Assembly: GCF_014898815.1 (NCBI RefSeq)
Contig: NW_026515482.1
Coordinates: 2,728,001-2,792,000 of the forward strand
Length of the DNA stretch: 64,000 nt
Source: Panonychus citri
Lineage: Eukaryota; Arthropoda; Arachnida; Trombidiformes; Tetranychidae
Direction of reading: 5' to 3'
Both the position numbers and the translations under genes were made by a program. The notes beneath the pieces are model-generated. The model was not told the origin of the DNA, did no database searches, and saw nothing but the letters and a program-made list of their open reading frames with translations. Positions 38,301 through 52,279 of this stretch are shown piece by piece; the first letter of the stretch is position 1, and each line of letters starts with the position of its first letter.

Positions 38301-41300
38301 TGAATCTTCAAGTTAATCTTTCAAATTTCAAGGCTTTAATGATTATAACCTGATAATCTGATTTGTTACTTTTTGCTTTTCGCTTAAGTTTGAACTTTTA
38401 TCCTCTTCATGATACTAAGTGGCAATAGTAATGATAATTTTTCATTAATTTTGATCAAGTTACAATTCTTGTACATGTTCAGCCACAAGAATCACCATGA
38501 ACTTACCAGGCACAACTCACCTTAGTATGAAAATTGCAAGGTTATCATATTATCATTATACTTGAGCCAACTTAAGATTTACAGGTGAAAACATTTACCT
38601 TTGTAATTAATAGATTTCATGTTCATGATCATCTTTTTAATGAGTTTCTCGCTCTTGAAGATTAATTGAATTCTGAATAACATTCAGAATTTTACCTCTT
38701 TTTTCACTAATAGTAAAACTTAATATGTTGATTACCAAAAGGTGATTAACCAATTGACTGATTAAGATTCTCCTGGGCAAAAATAATAATCTTAATCATG
38801 GTTTCAGCTGAAACTAAGACTCATCTTCAAAAATGTAAGTTTTGAGTTTCAAGGTCATTGTACATTTCAATTCAGTGACTATGGTTGTGATTTACTGAAT
38901 GATGAATGATCACCGCCATGGGTTGACTCATATGATTTGTTTATGATGACAATATGTTCAATCCTTTTGTTTCAATCAGTCTACCAATTTTTTTAATACC
39001 TTGAGGGTATTTTGCATTTTCGTAGGAACTTTTTTTGCATTTTGATGCAAAAAAATAGCGAAAATGAGAAACAAAAGTTTCTGATAAGATTTTCAATACC
39101 ATGAAGATTGATAATCTTGCGATCAATAAATCAGATTATGGGATGAGTTTTAATGTTATTCAACAAGGAAAATGAATAAAAAATCAGTTATATTGGTGAA
39201 AAAAGGGGAAAAAACTATTAACATGAGTAAAAATGAAAAAAAGCAGAAATAGTTGTTAGAATTGATTTTACTCTTGAGGTTCTGAGCAAAACTGGGATAA
39301 GTTGAGATGAGAAATGTTGATAAGTTGAAAATGATGATAAATTTGAGTGAAAAAGATAAGTAAAAGTAAAGACCAAGAAAGAGGAAAAAAATTTGAAGGT
39401 AAAAAAAGTTCTAAGGTGAATGCTGGTCAATGATTTTTTGAACTTATCGAAATATTTTCATGATAAATGGAAGAAAAAAAGTTCTAAACAGATAGAAAAA
39501 AATTCCATCCATTCAAGTTTGAACTTTTCGAATTCAGTTCTTTCAAGAAAAAAGTTCTAATATATTTTCAATAGATTAGCAAATTGTTCAGATTAATGAA
39601 ATAGTAAACCTGAACATCCATTGAAGGATCAATTTTGATTAAGTTGATTAGTGAACAAATGATTGATTTAGATCTGCAATATAATCACCAAATGCTGAAT
39701 GGTGATTGTTGAATTAATTAGAAGTGTAATCAAGTCTTAACCAGATGATTAACAGACTTAAGTAAACTATTGGCGACTAATTGTTTGATCAATTGTTTAA
39801 CTTATCAGATTGTTATCAATGGTGATTGTTATTATTATTACTCTATTAATTAATGAACAATTGGACAATTAGTTTAACCATTGTTGTCATTAATAATTGA
39901 ATATATAGACAATTAATTTAGTTTGCAACTGAATACACACATTAAGATGTTGATTGTTGAAATAAATGTTAATGTATGAGAGTGACTGGTAAGTACTAGG
40001 ATGATGATGACTAGATTGTCATGGTAAATTATCATCATGTAAGGATGAGGATGGAGATAAGATGATGAAGATGATGATGATATTTGCTGATGTTTTTTTT
40101 TATATTCTGATGGAAGAGAAATGAAAAAGATTCTTGCAACACTTTTCCCTGTCAGAATCAGATGATAGATGACATAATGATGATGGTGAAAAAGTTGTGA
40201 ATAAAATTGAACCAGAATTTATCATGAGAATCATGGTTATCTTGATACTTTATCATGACGATGATGATGATGAGAAAATTGTTCTTAACCACCTTTATAA
40301 TGTTAATAACGAAACAATAAAAAAGTTTTTTTCTTCAACTTGATTCACTTTCTTTTATCATGTCATCACCATCAAGATTAAATCGTTATATCCAAAAGTT
40401 CAATATGAATTCTGATTGTTTAATATTAATTATGTTTCTATTAACTTAATTTTCTTCCAATTTTCTCAGTTCGTTTGTTCATCTCTTTCATGACATCATG
40501 AGATCTTCATGATTATTAGCAAATTTTTATTTTTATTTTTTCTTTTACTTTAATCAGAGTTATAGAAACTGAATTAAGTAATTATCGTTTTGCTTGAAAC
40601 TCACCAAGATTCATGAGCTGAAATTTAATCCTTTTCCTCTGAATTTAATTGTTCATTTGACCGACTGGATTAATTTGAACTGCATCAGCTAATCTTAATC
40701 CGTTTCCCTTGTAATTGCTTAATAAGCTGATTTTTGAATTTATCTTAATTATGTTTCATTTGTGTGAAATTTTCATTGATTCAGTTTCAAATTTCAAAAC
40801 TTTTTTATTAGTTTTTCGATATGAAATTTTGTTAATTTTTTAGCTGAACAAAAAGTTCTGGTGACTATTTTTGTCTACATTAATCCTCATGTTACATGAT
40901 GATTTTTTGTTGTTCGATTATTCAATTATATCGATTATTAGATTTGCAATTATTTTTATTTAATTCATTTTCCATTGTCCCACAAATATTAGTTACATGA
41001 TAATCATTGAAGATGAAATAATTCATATTACCGAATAGAAGATGTTATCATGAAATGAAAGTTCAGAAGATTATGAAACCTTGAAAGAAATGGAATCCTA
41101 ATATTAAGCTTATCATGATAATAATAATAAACAAAAGGCTTATCGTTTTCTATACCTGATAAACAATCATGATATCAAAAGTATCATGATAATGAATCAG
41201 GAACTTTTTCCCTGATCAATACAATACACACACAACATGATAATATAAATATATTTTTATACCATCACCATGAATGTTTATCATGTGTTATTATTTTGAT

Positions 41301-42695
41301 GAAAGAAAAGGTCAATGAGAAAAGCAATTTAGATACAGACTAATTATTTCATGATAATAAAATAAGATGAAAACCTCAATTCATGAATCAACCAGAACCA
41401 AGAATTCGTAACCTTTTATCATGGTGGTTCTAAGTTGCGTGACCTCAATAAAAAGCCAAAATTTCATGGGGATTTCAGATTGAGACAAAATATGACATTT
41501 TTTCCAGGGGGAATCTTTAAATTGGGAATGATAATACATGTATAAATAGCCATCAGAATGATGGTCACCATCTCTTGACCATTATCACCATCAAAACTAT
41601 TGAAATAAGGTCAAGATGCTATATTTCATGCGTCATGATTGAAAAATCCTGATGATTATCATCACCACCAGAATCATTGATAATCATGAACAATTTTCAA
41701 TCAACATGATATTTTTAACCACCACTATTATGATAACCTTGACAATTTAAGTGTCAATTTGTTTTGTTTTGTTTTTCTTCAATCAACTTGATCATTTATT
41801 ATGTTTATTCATGATTAATTTTGATGTGAATCATTTCCCAATTGTTTCCTCCAAATAATCAACCAATTATTAATTTATATATCTACACAATTGATTGTCT
41901 AGAGTTCTTATCAATATTGATTAGACAGTGTTAATTATCAGGTACTATTTATGTATGAATGAAATGAGGTGATGATTGTTAATTAAGTTTATCAAACTAT
42001 CATGATAATTATTATTTTTATCATTATTAGTTGATAGTCTTTGAGTGAGTATGTTAATCAATTGACAAGGTCAATTACAGTTACGTCAATTACAATTGAA
42101 ACGTCATCCTAATCATCATGAATGTAATTTGTTTTATTCAATCATCTTATATATAAATATAATTAGTTATGTGATAATATTGTTAATCAAATAGTTGATT
42201 TTTCATTAACTTTCATGATTATTTTGTTTTCAGAATTTTTTTTGTCTCTGAAATTTCAACAGCTTTTCATGTATCAATCTTATTGAGATCTATTTGATTT
42301 TATTTGCTATTTTGTTTCCAATTGATAAACTTATTGCTTTTGTTTTCTGTCTGATTAAGCCTCTCTTTTCTTGGTGATGGTCAGTCATGGTCACTCTCAA
42401 CATGAGCCATGGAAATGTAGCCATAAAGAATAGAAGAATTTTGTTTTGCCTTCTCTTCATCAGATTCTACTCACATTTTACCTGATATCTTCCGGTGAGA
42501 AGATGAAGATGAATAAGAATATCTGAACAAACAGAGATGATGGTGATGATGACGAAGCATGAGAATAAACTGAAGAGATAGATATTGACAGGGAATCCAC
42601 AGAATAAATGAAACTAGAAAACCTGAAAAAGAAGAGAATTTACTTTCTCTTTCTATCTATTCTCTTTTATATTCATCAATTCTTTTGTATTCCAG

Positions 42696-42745
<50 letters not shown>

Positions 42746-45700
42746 TTTTCCTTCCTTCCTTACCTTCAATTTCAATTGAGACTTAAATCTCTCTCGAGTA
42801 TCATGTTGATGATGAGGGATTTGGTTACTTCAATATTATCATTATCTTCATCATTGTTGATTCTAGAAAGAGAAGATAATAAAGTAAGAGAATGTAAAAT
42901 ATTTTCCTTGTCATCATCATCTTTCATCTGCATCACATCATCAGTGAAAAAAACATCACTTCAACTATTCTTATTGTTTTTTTTTACCTGATTATCTTGA
43001 TCAACATCACTATCACATCATCATTATCCTCATGACTTTCATGCATCTGAAACCTCAAAATTTTTTCATTTGGTACTAAAAAAATATCCAATCTACAAGC
43101 TCAGCATTCAGAACTTATAACCATTACAAATATCCTATTATTGTTGAATTGAAAATGAATGTTAACCTTATTGAACTGTTCCCAGTTCTCTTGCCAATTC
43201 ATTTGAATTAACGATAAACAAATTCAATATTCAGTGAGTAGATTTTCATGATAAACCTTATTCTTTACATGCATTTACCTGTGGATTCAAAATTCACAAA
43301 ATCCTCGATTGAATCAAAATCATAATAACGATTAGATTTAATCGGTTCTCCAATCGTCAATCAATCATCAATAATTTCAATGGAATCATCTTGATCTCAG
43401 TTGTACTAATTATCTGAAATTTTTTTCTCATCCTCTTAATTGTTACTCTTAATTAAGATGTAAATTAATTTTCTTCAAAATTTCTCTTCTTACCTAATTA
43501 ACTAGACAGTAATTACAATTTGTCATCAAATTTTATCTGATTAAGCTAATTTTTCATCTTCATTGATTAACTAATTTTCTTTGTATTTAACCAAGAAAAA
43601 AAAGTTAATTAGCTTGATACATTTTTCTGAGCTTCTTTTGTCTCTTAATTTTCATTGATTAACTTAATTTCACTTTTCTTTATTGATGATCATCATAAAC
43701 AATTATTAAATCACTTACAAACAATTAGCTGACAATCATAATCATCATCATTATAATCCTTTAGTATTAATAATCTAATCAATCAATTACCGAGAGTAAC
43801 AACAACAACTGATGATTCCTGACAATTTAACCCGGTAATCATGATCATCTTCAAATTGATTAGTAATCAAATGGATTTTTGTCTATTGTGATTAACTTTA
43901 GTTAATTATCATAATCAAAATCAATTAATTTAGTTACATTTTGAATAAAAAAGGAAAAGAGCAGAGAATCAAAAAAGTTTTTCTTTCCAAATAAAAGTTA
44001 TCCAATTTTCTGGTCTCTGATTTTTTTTTTCTTGTGAATAAAATTTATAATTAAATCAACGAGAAATCTTCAGAATGTGTATCAATTAACTAATTAAACC
44101 ATCTATTAATTATCCAAAGTATATTACATCTAGAGAGTTAATTTCAATTAGATAAATTTAGATTGGTGAATGAGAGATTGGGGGTAAAAGGGTGGGAAGA
44201 AAAGTTCCAAAGGTAAACTTCCGCCTGAATGATGAAAGATGATGAGATTTACAACTAACCAGAATTAGAATCAACTTGTTAACCCAAAATTAGTAACAAA
44301 AAAATGAATAGATGATGAAGAGTTTTCATCTCTCGTGAGGATTGATGAAAATGCTTCAGGATGAGAAGGAAGAAGATGAAGGAGAAAAAAAAATGATTCG
44401 GAAACATGATGATGGTGATGATGATGCCGAGGATTCAATTATTAGACTGGAATTGATTATTTTTCATTTTCTCCGTTGATTTTAATAGATAATTTTAAAG
44501 TTTTCTCGTTGAAAATTGAAAGCTAATTTTGGTTCATTTCAATCTGATGATTACCATGAAATCTGAATGAATTGATACATTGACACATATCATGAATTCA
44601 TTAGGGGGAAAGTAAATATGTAAACATGATATATCAAAATGCTAAATAATCTGATAATCATGATGATGATGGAAATGGATATTAAGATGAATCGGAATTT
44701 TTTATCAATATCTTTAGAGATTGTTTTTCCCTCCCTTCCTCATGAAATATATAATAGAAAATCATTTCTATCTCTTTTTTTTTACCATGATGATATTACT
44801 TTTCCTCTTTACATGTTATGTATTCATGTTCAGGGTTGAACTTTTCAATGTTTTTCCATAATATTAGAATGCCAAGAGCGATCAGTTATCATCATCATCA
44901 TCTTTTTATCATCTTGTCTTATAGAGTTGACAAGATAATTGATAATAAATGTAACCATTCAATTCTGTATTGAAATAATTCTGATTTTTTTTTCTCTCAT
45001 GGTGATGATAAAGATTCAAGTGTAACACTCAGATTCCAATGATGATAGAAACCTTTTCATTCATATTTTAAGGATAAATTCATCATCATGATAACCATGA
45101 TGTTCATTTAATGATGAATCGTTTGATTTCACATACTCACTGATTGTCAACAATGTCAATTTCATCATCAACAGTTAATTGTCTTGATGATAACAATAAT
45201 AATTTCATTCTGATTATCACAAATGAGGAAATTTTTTTTTCAATCACTTATGTAATACTTTCATGATATCATTTCATGATTAGAGATTTTTCAATCACAC
45301 CCATTGTGGAAATTAATTGTTACAATTGATTGTCAAATTGTTTTGATGATAATTTCGCATTCATGGGCTGGATCGGAAAAAAGGCAAACCTTAATCATGT
45401 TGATATTGAAATCCCATGTTAAAACTATGAATTTTTGATAACCACCATCATGATAATTGAATATAATTCAGTCACGGAAAAGGTTGAATCATTATTTTTA
45501 ATGCTTTACAATAATATATGAATCTTACTAATTATCTGATTAACTATTTAACTGAATCAAATTAATTCTATCCCATGAAATTTTTTGACAGCTTAACAAT
45601 TGAAACTCATGGTGTTTACTCAACTTTTCAGGGCAATAGTTTTAACAAGTATATTATTTGAATATAAATATATTGATGTGACTCGGTTGATATGTATCAG

Positions 45701-48700
45701 AACTTTCTTACTCACTCTTTCTCCTCCTACTGAATATTATTGTTACTCAGAAATTTTCCAATATGAACTCGGTGTTTATTATCATTCTGATGATTATTGT
45801 TATTAGAATTCATAAATTCTCTGAGACAAAATGAATTCTAAAGGCAAAGAATCAACAGAAAATATCAAACTGATAAACATTATTTCCTTTGGAACTTTTT
45901 TTGATTCCCCCTGAAGTTTGAGCTTTTTTCTCATGTTGAGTTTGATTAAGTTGTGAATCGTTAAATTATGAATCTTGAGATTCTGATAATAGTTTATTAT
46001 TGATCTGATTATGTGTCACTATGAAGATCATAATTCTGGAATCAGTTTCAAGTTCAATCCTTTGGAAAGTTTTCATGTTGATGAATAATTTAACTATTAA
46101 TTTACATGGAAATGATTCAAGTTTCGCTATAAACGATGATGAATTGATGATAATTTATCAAAATTTTCATTTCCATGATCGATTCAAGGATCATTGAAGC
46201 AGTTTGACAAAAAAGTTCTAACGATTTGAAAATCGTTACAACACTTTAGTTTTCAATTACTATTCGAGCTTCGATTTTCATTAAAAGTTCATTTTGAGCG
46301 ATTCAGAAAATTTGATTACTCAAGATTAATAGTCTTTGGTCAATCTAAGGGAATTTCTGTAATAATCATGATTTAACTTCCAACAATTAGCCAAATAATT
46401 GGGAAATAAATCATAATCGTTTTGCTTTTCCAGGGATTGGAAATGATATTTTTGCAACCTTTGGATTTTAATGATAAATTTCATGTCAATTCTTTGCCCT
46501 GATGAAAAAAAATTGAAAGTTCCCTTTTCCAATATATTAATACACATGGAATGTTCAGTTTCATTGAACTTTTGTTCAGAATGATGATAAAAGATGATTG
46601 GGTGAGAGAGAGAGTCAAATGAGCCTTGAAAATGATGATGATTATTATGATTAAAAAGGATCACTAGTTAAACTATTTTTTGATTTACGAGCTAATTTAT
46701 CAATTGATAGGAAAATAAATTACATGTTGATCATGATTTAGTTCATCTAATGAAATTTATCATTTAAATTAAATATAAAATCAATTGTATCCTTTGAATT
46801 AAATTTCTTTTCATAAATAACAATTTAAAATGATTTCTTTTCCTTTTTCTGATCAACTGATTTTCTCAAATCTCAATTACAATTTATTGAAAGTAGAAAT
46901 TGCAAACAATTGAAATCAATTTGTTTCTGTTAATCATTACGATGAAAAGTAAATCAAATTAACACTCATTATCAATATTAATACCTTTATGATTGTTTAA
47001 TGTTTAACAATTAGATTTACTTTCAGATCGATGAATGATTAACTAATTGTTAGCTAAATTGTGGCTCATGTTAAAAGCTTTTTGATTATAAATCATTATG
47101 ACGAAATTGAATATAAATTAATAGCAATTAAAGACCATTGTTGTGTTAAATTGATTCTGATAATGATCATCATCATTATGGGAATTAAATCACTCAACTT
47201 GATATTATTGTGAACAACAATTAACAAAAATCGAGAGATAAAAAAAACTACAAACAATAAACTAATCAAAATGATAATTGTTGATAAAACTTTTGAATAT
47301 TACATAAGTTATTCAATTGTTGAACATAATTTACATCAAAAACCAATGATTTATCAGTTAATTGCTTCATCATTTTGTTGGTGATGATAAACAAGATTTT
47401 TTTTGTCTCTCATTCTGATAGTTCATCTTCATCATTTCCGTTTCCACTTTGTGAAACAAATACAATATCCAAATGTCATTGCGATTATTATTATTACCAT
47501 CATCATTTTTATCATCATTTTGATCCTTTCATCACTGTGACAACAATTAGGAGACCAGAATGTTTTTCATTTAGCAATCCAATCAATCTGCTAAATTGTA
47601 TTTTCACTCTAATTAACTTTTGCCTTGAAGATGATGATGTATTTAATAAAACGATGACGACGTGAACCTGTTCAAAAAGATGAAGATGATTGTAGATGAT
47701 AAGGAAGAAGAAAAAAAGTAAGAGAGAGAGAGAGAGAGAAAGGAAATAGAAAAGATGAGGATGACAAAGAAGATGGAAAACAAAAATTTCTTTACAAGAT
47801 GAACTAGGGAATTGAGTTGACAGTGAATAAACTAATTCCTTGACATGAATTGGTTTTTTTCCCGATTCTTATTGCTCCGAGTTGCCCAATTTCATCATGA
47901 TCATATTTATGATATTCCAATGTCTTAATTAATATCTTCAAATATTCAGATAACATCAATTCTTATGAATATATTCAACAACCTATTCACTCAGGTAAAC
48001 ATTGAAATCTCACTATTAATACATTTGATCAACATCATCATTGATAGTAACCATTATAAAAGGATAAGCCTTTTTTTTATTCATCATAAAAGTGACTAAA
48101 TTATAAGCAATTGTCGCTGTTGCTAACATGATGGAACTGAATTATAATCTCAGTTGAAATTTTCTTTTCCATGAACTTTAATGATAAAAACACTCACACA
48201 CAATTCAGGAATATGAACATTATACTTTTCTCCCTGGTAAATGTCAGTTAGTTGGATTAACTTTTCAATGTTCAATACATGATGAATTCATAGATTATCG
48301 ATAATAATTGACACACAATTTGTGCTTTTACCCTTTCATGTTAACTTAATCACCTAATCAATAATCGTTATAAGCTTTTGGCTTGTAAATTTTGTTACAA
48401 TTTTGATTTACTTTCATGTCACAATCAAACAACATAATCAAAGTTTGTTAGTTTTTTTTAATATTTATTTTAAATTTTTGTTTCCAAGCAAAATGTTTAC
48501 CGTTATATTGTTACCTGTAAATTGTAATAACAATTTATAATGATGTCTACGTTGTTACAATTTAAATTGCAAATCATTTTGTTGCCATCATATTTTTTAA
48601 CAATAATAATAATACAATTTGGAAATTATTTCATCTGAGATAATTGTCCTTACTCTTGAAATGATTATGGCTTCATGATTCAATGTCACCTTGTAATTGT

Positions 48701-51700
48701 AAGGTTATCATGGTGATAAGTGATGAAGATAAAACTATTATAAAGGTTCAACTTGTTATCTTATCATGAAGATGAAGATGATAAATGAATGAACGATCAA
48801 TCAATAAATTGTTAAGACACAAATCGATAATAAAAATATGATTATATTATTAATATGAATGAGCATCTCTCTGGTATTAAGATTAACGAGTGGAAAAGCA
48901 GATTAGTGTAAATAAAACTCAATCCTTGGCTATTAATGATTACTAAGATGAAGATGAAAATGTTTACAATAACAACAGATAAGAATTGATTATTACACCA
49001 TGGAGATAATTTTCTGATTACTCAGGATCGTTGATTGATTTTCGCCTTGAAACTTTGAGACATGGATTTTGATAATATGGAAGCTACAAAAAAAAATAAC
49101 TATCTCTTGATTAAGGAAACCTTTCAATCTCGTTACATATTCATTTTGTTTATCCCATAGATTAGCAAATTAGAGGGGAAAAAGTTAATCAATTGATTAT
49201 AATCCAAGTTGATCTTGAAAAATTGATTATGTTTTTTTTGTGCTGCTGTTTATCATCAACCTTGGAGTTATCAATTTATTATTATATGTATTGAGATAAT
49301 CAAGTGTGTGTATATTGATTAGTAGCTGAGATAATCTGTTAATCTGTTAATCTCTTGGAGGGTTAACTTGGTCCTGGTGATTATTGTTTATTTTTAACAA
49401 AAAGAAACACAATGATTAGTCAAGATGATGTTAATTCTGTTTGTTAATTGGTTGAGCTTTCAATTTCCATGATAATCTCAACTTTTTCTTATCATCATCT
49501 TGTCTCTCATCATTTTGCAATCATCAGCTAAATTGTTAATCTAAAATCATTTACCGTTAAATTAAACATTAATTTCAACTTTGTAGTCTTGTAAGCTTAT
49601 CTTTCAGTTTGTCTCTTTGCATGATAATATCATCATGATGAAGGTGATTAATTTCACACTGAATTCATCAGTTGTTTCAAAAGTAAATGATAAAAATATC
49701 AAAAGAAACCAGAGATTGCACTTTACAAGGATTTTTCTTCCTGTTCATCATCACCATCATCACCATCATCGTCATTACTGTGATTATCATGATGATTATC
49801 TTTTGTGTTTGATACTGGAAAAAATCATCATGGAATCAGATTAATTGTCGAAATTGTTAAAACTTCTCAAACCAGTAGTAGATTTTTCAATCCAATTTGA
49901 TACAATTAAGGTGAAGAAGTTCATGTTTGATGATATTATCATTTACCTGGGAGCTTTGTGTGTGTTTGCTGTTTGTTTTCAGCTGAAAAGGTAAATAGTT
50001 TTCATGTAGATTCTCATTTGATTGGGTTGTTAGTATTTCCTTTTTTAAGTCAAATGAATAAGTACCGTTAGATATTGATGGTTAGTGTTTTTGTTTAGCG
50101 TTCGGTAGACACATAAGTTGGATGGATCGAGTTCGAAATGTTCAATTCAATTGAAGCGAAAAGTTGATCGTGTTCATCATTGAATAGACAAGATTGAAAA
50201 AGGAAAAGGAAATATAATAAAAAGTCTCATTTGCAAATAAGAATAATTTTTTCTCGTTCTTTTCTTTGACTTGGTTTTTTTTTCTCCATCCTTGAATTGA
50301 TTATCGAAAGAATCAATTCTAACTTGTGACTCGAATAAATTATCTTGCTGATTATCATGATATTGAGATGAGTTAATCATTCTCTTTCGTTCACTTTCAT
50401 TCATTTACTCGTTTATCATGATGATCATCGTTAGTTTCGTTAAGATAAAGGGTTGAACTTATCGAATGCTACCTGATCTGAAAAATTGGATTCGATTCTC
50501 ATATTATAATAGTTGTTTTGAAAGAAGAAAAAATAATTGAACTTTTTTCTTCTTCTCTTCCATTTCAATGTTAATCCAACATGGATTCAAGTTCATGGAG
50601 TGATGATAATGTTGAATAGTGAAAATAAATGAGAACAGGGGAAGATGTTAATCATGAGCTGAGAATGTTAAAATCTTTGAGAATTCTGATTCTCTCTTTT
50701 TCTCATCCTTTCATCTTGGAATTTAAAATAATCAGAGAAACTTTTAGACTGGAAAAATTGAGATGCTCTTCATGATGATGATGATGATGATGAGTCTCTT
50801 TCAGTTGTTTAGTAATCACATGGATAACATGTAATCATGAATTGATGATAATCAGTGAGAAAAGAAAACTCGATTCTGACTCTGACAATGAGCTTTAATG
50901 AATTTCAATGAATTTCAATTGAATCGAATGCTTTTCAAATTGAGTTGAGAACTTTTTTCCCTCTCTATCACCAACAACAACACGAAAAATTTTTTCTCCA
51001 ATATCATGAAATCAATTAATTTATCTCGCGAATCGAATATGAATTAATATCACTCTCACTATTCTATTCATACTTCTGTTTAATTTGATTCTTCTGAATA
51101 ATTCTGATTGAATTGAATGGATGGAAAAACTTTTCTCGATCTGAAGGTAAATTTCAATTCTATCACAAGGAAACTCCCAATTTCTTTGTAAACTATTATA
51201 ATAATATCTCGAGAATAATAATGATCATCATTTATATACAGAAAATGAAGCAAATATCAAGAAGAAAATTGCAACCATGAAACTGAGTGTCCAGTCAATT
51301 TGTTCAGAAAATAACCATGGGATATACAGTCAACAATCATGTTATCATGAGAATAATAATAATACAATGAGTTATTTATTCTCATTTCATAACAAGAACT
51401 GGAACTTTATATATGTATGAAGTTTCATGGGGAAGTTAAAAAGAAAAGAATAAAAAACAATTCGATAGCTGAAGAAAGAGGAAAAAAAAAGTTCTAATCA
51501 GATTTGAGAACAAAGTTTCTCTGACATTCGATAGAAATTCATTGGGTTGAATTTTATTCATTGGTATTGATTTTGAACTCGAAACTGAATTGAATAGCTA
51601 ATTGTTTCCATGAGGATGGATAGCTGATTATCATGAATCTAATTATTATCAATATAATCATAGATTTGATAATCAACTGTATGAACAAAATGTCAAACAA

Positions 51701-52279
51701 ATTTAATAGTTTCCATTGTTTGAACAATTTATTTATTACTTTTTACTTTGTGTTGATAACAATGATTATCAACAATCAACAACAATAAATATTAACACGC
51801 GATCAACAATCAAATTGATTTCCTATTATTATCATAATCAAATTGTAACGACAATCAATGAGCTTTGGGATACAAAAGTAAACATTTAAAAAACGATACC
51901 AATCAAATGATATTAATAGCAAATGATTGAGGTAATTTATTGATTGTTAGAGTTTCATCAATTATCAACTATGTTTAATTGTAAACTTTTCAATAACATA
52001 AAGATTTCAAGGTTACCCTGAAAATCAATTCCATCAGATTATCAATAGTTAATGAATAATACATATCATAAGTTCAATTGAATGATTAGTTGATTGTTTA
52101 AAGTTTACATGGTAACATTTTTTGGAACTTTTTTTCTCAATGGAAATTGATTGTTTTTCGAATTTTTTTTTACCCTCCAGGCAAATGCTCAACTTCGAAA
52201 GGAGGAATTTGCTCGATTATTGGAAGAACATGCCCAATTGGTGAACGAAATTAATCGAGCTGAAACAACACTCTTATGA
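17228..52279 (+). CDS. small acidic/coiled-coil protein with a 33-kb intron
   Basis: Three exons fit together by phase: 17228-17579 (phase 1), 18696-18748 (phase 0) and 52181-52279 (stop TGA 52277-52279), 167 aa in all. Exon 1 is Thr/Ser/Asn-rich and then reads RKKPQLFHSVSIIVEPVYDD and, near its end, a DYDDFIF acidic patch. Exons 2 and 3 together make one continuous charged helix with heptad-like leucines (EEDEIVQALM joined to ANAQLRKEEFARLLEEHAQL), which supports joining them across the huge intron 18749-52180. I do not recognise the family. Alternative or additional exons may exist in the intron. The splice sites are good (g|GTAAGT, ATTTTAATCACAG, ATG|GTAAGT, TTTTTTTACCCTCCAG). If exon 3 belongs to another gene, both would be fragments. 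Confidence 0.6.
20358..20390. repeat. (CT)n microsatellite
   Basis: About 33 bases of CT dinucleotides just left of the transposon-like region. Confidence 0.95.
20473..20490. repeat. short inverted repeat, possible transposon end
   Basis: AGAGTCAA-AA-TTGACTCT is an 8-bp stem with a 2-base spacer, directly preceded by CACTT. A CACT start followed by inverted and repeated GAGTCAA words is what a CACTA-type terminus could look like. No matching right end was found. Confidence 0.35.
20892..25342 (-). pseudogene. transposon-borne accessory gene, BEN-like C-terminus, frameshifted
   Basis: A minus-strand gene starts near the ATG 25342-25340 and ends at TAA 20894-20892, which overlaps an AATAAA signal. 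The last exons are clean: exon to 21588 (phase 0), 21516-21198 (phase 1), and 21124-20892, which joins in frame. Their product (SYITATKQSKAGDPRSFAYQ, IIRLCFPENYY, then LGQERLRAFINHLF) resembles a BEN domain in layout; this is tentative. Upstream parts are charged and Ser/Glu-rich, with SDSESEDED and KRK patches. Frame breaks are seen near 25,230, near 25,070 in a TA run, about 24,355, around 22,050, near 21,970 and at an A-run about 21,750. I read it as a decaying gene of the element, probably DNA- or chromatin-binding. The domain call needs a profile search. Confidence 0.5.
25343..25764. promoter_or_regulatory. shared divergent promoter region of the transposon genes
   Basis: An AT-rich gap between the start of the minus-strand accessory gene and the plus-strand transposase relic. 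AGAGAATAGAA-type words repeat near 25,500-25,550. Regulatory function is inferred from position only. Confidence 0.3.
25765..28110 (+). pseudogene. EnSpm/CACTA-like transposase relic
   Basis: Successive frames give pieces of one animal-type transposase. First is an acidic Ser-rich N-terminus. Then come LFNNMVERFS and a Cys/His patch (CENGHQHGPF...YHCGG), DAPMRAYLRNVRQYN followed by GCDWC, FDIVNGISVETMHCLILGI, and LVYYFLPIAKGL with a helical segment after it. Last are HLPDSMIQLGP and FENYMGVLK. The order and spacing fit transposase-domain proteins related to EnSpm/CACTA elements known from animals. In-frame stops or shifts occur near 25,840, 26,140, 26,880-26,935, 27,190, 27,415 and 27,540, so it cannot make a full enzyme. 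A tail frame to about 28,110 (HGHTGNFSFNIDHIMEI) appears to be the same protein's end. Confidence 0.65.
28530..29111 (+). CDS. small Lys/Asn/Gln-rich two-exon ORF
   Basis: ATG at 28530 opens a 10-nt exon (ATGGTCAAAG|GTAAGT). It joins at an acceptor ending 28617 (TTTTCCTTTTCAG) to 28618-29111, giving 167 aa. The junction restores an N-terminus reading MVKVNLFSIVEISLKNL. The protein has basic patches (KVLKKKEK, FRKKKPK), an acidic stretch (LEIEDMDIDY) and a Gln/Lys/Asn-rich helix. The tail is hydrophobic-aromatic. AATAAA lies at 29166-29171. I do not recognise it. It could be a third gene of the transposon or a young intronic gene. Good splice signals and a poly(A) signal support it; composition is AT-driven. 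Confidence 0.4.
29421..52180. other. long intronic stretch without recognisable genes
   Basis: About 22.8 kb with no frame longer than about 130 codons. The frames present come from simple repeats (poly-Leu/Ser from CT tracts, His runs from CAT/ATC tracts). ATCATGAT, TTATCATGATAA and TGATGATGAT words are abundant throughout. GA/CT tracts occur near 31550-31569, 34005-34022, 42696-42770 and 47719-47740. Patches of AATTGTTA words return near 39.7-42.0, 43.4-44.2 and 46.7-48.6 kb. It may hold enhancers or non-coding RNAs, but I cannot support any. Confidence 0.6.
42696..42770. repeat. (CT)n-(CTTT)n-(CTTC)n compound microsatellite
   Basis: CT dinucleotides run into CTTT tetranucleotides and then CCTT units. 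The overlapping ORF (Ser/Leu/Phe-rich) is an artefact of this tract. Confidence 0.9.

Noticed and set aside
42608..42991. 127-codon ORF
   Set aside because: Mostly Ser/Leu/Phe from the CT/CTTT microsatellite.
46326..46664. 112-codon minus-strand ORF in the giant intron
   Set aside because: No motif, AT-driven composition, no supporting splice or start context.
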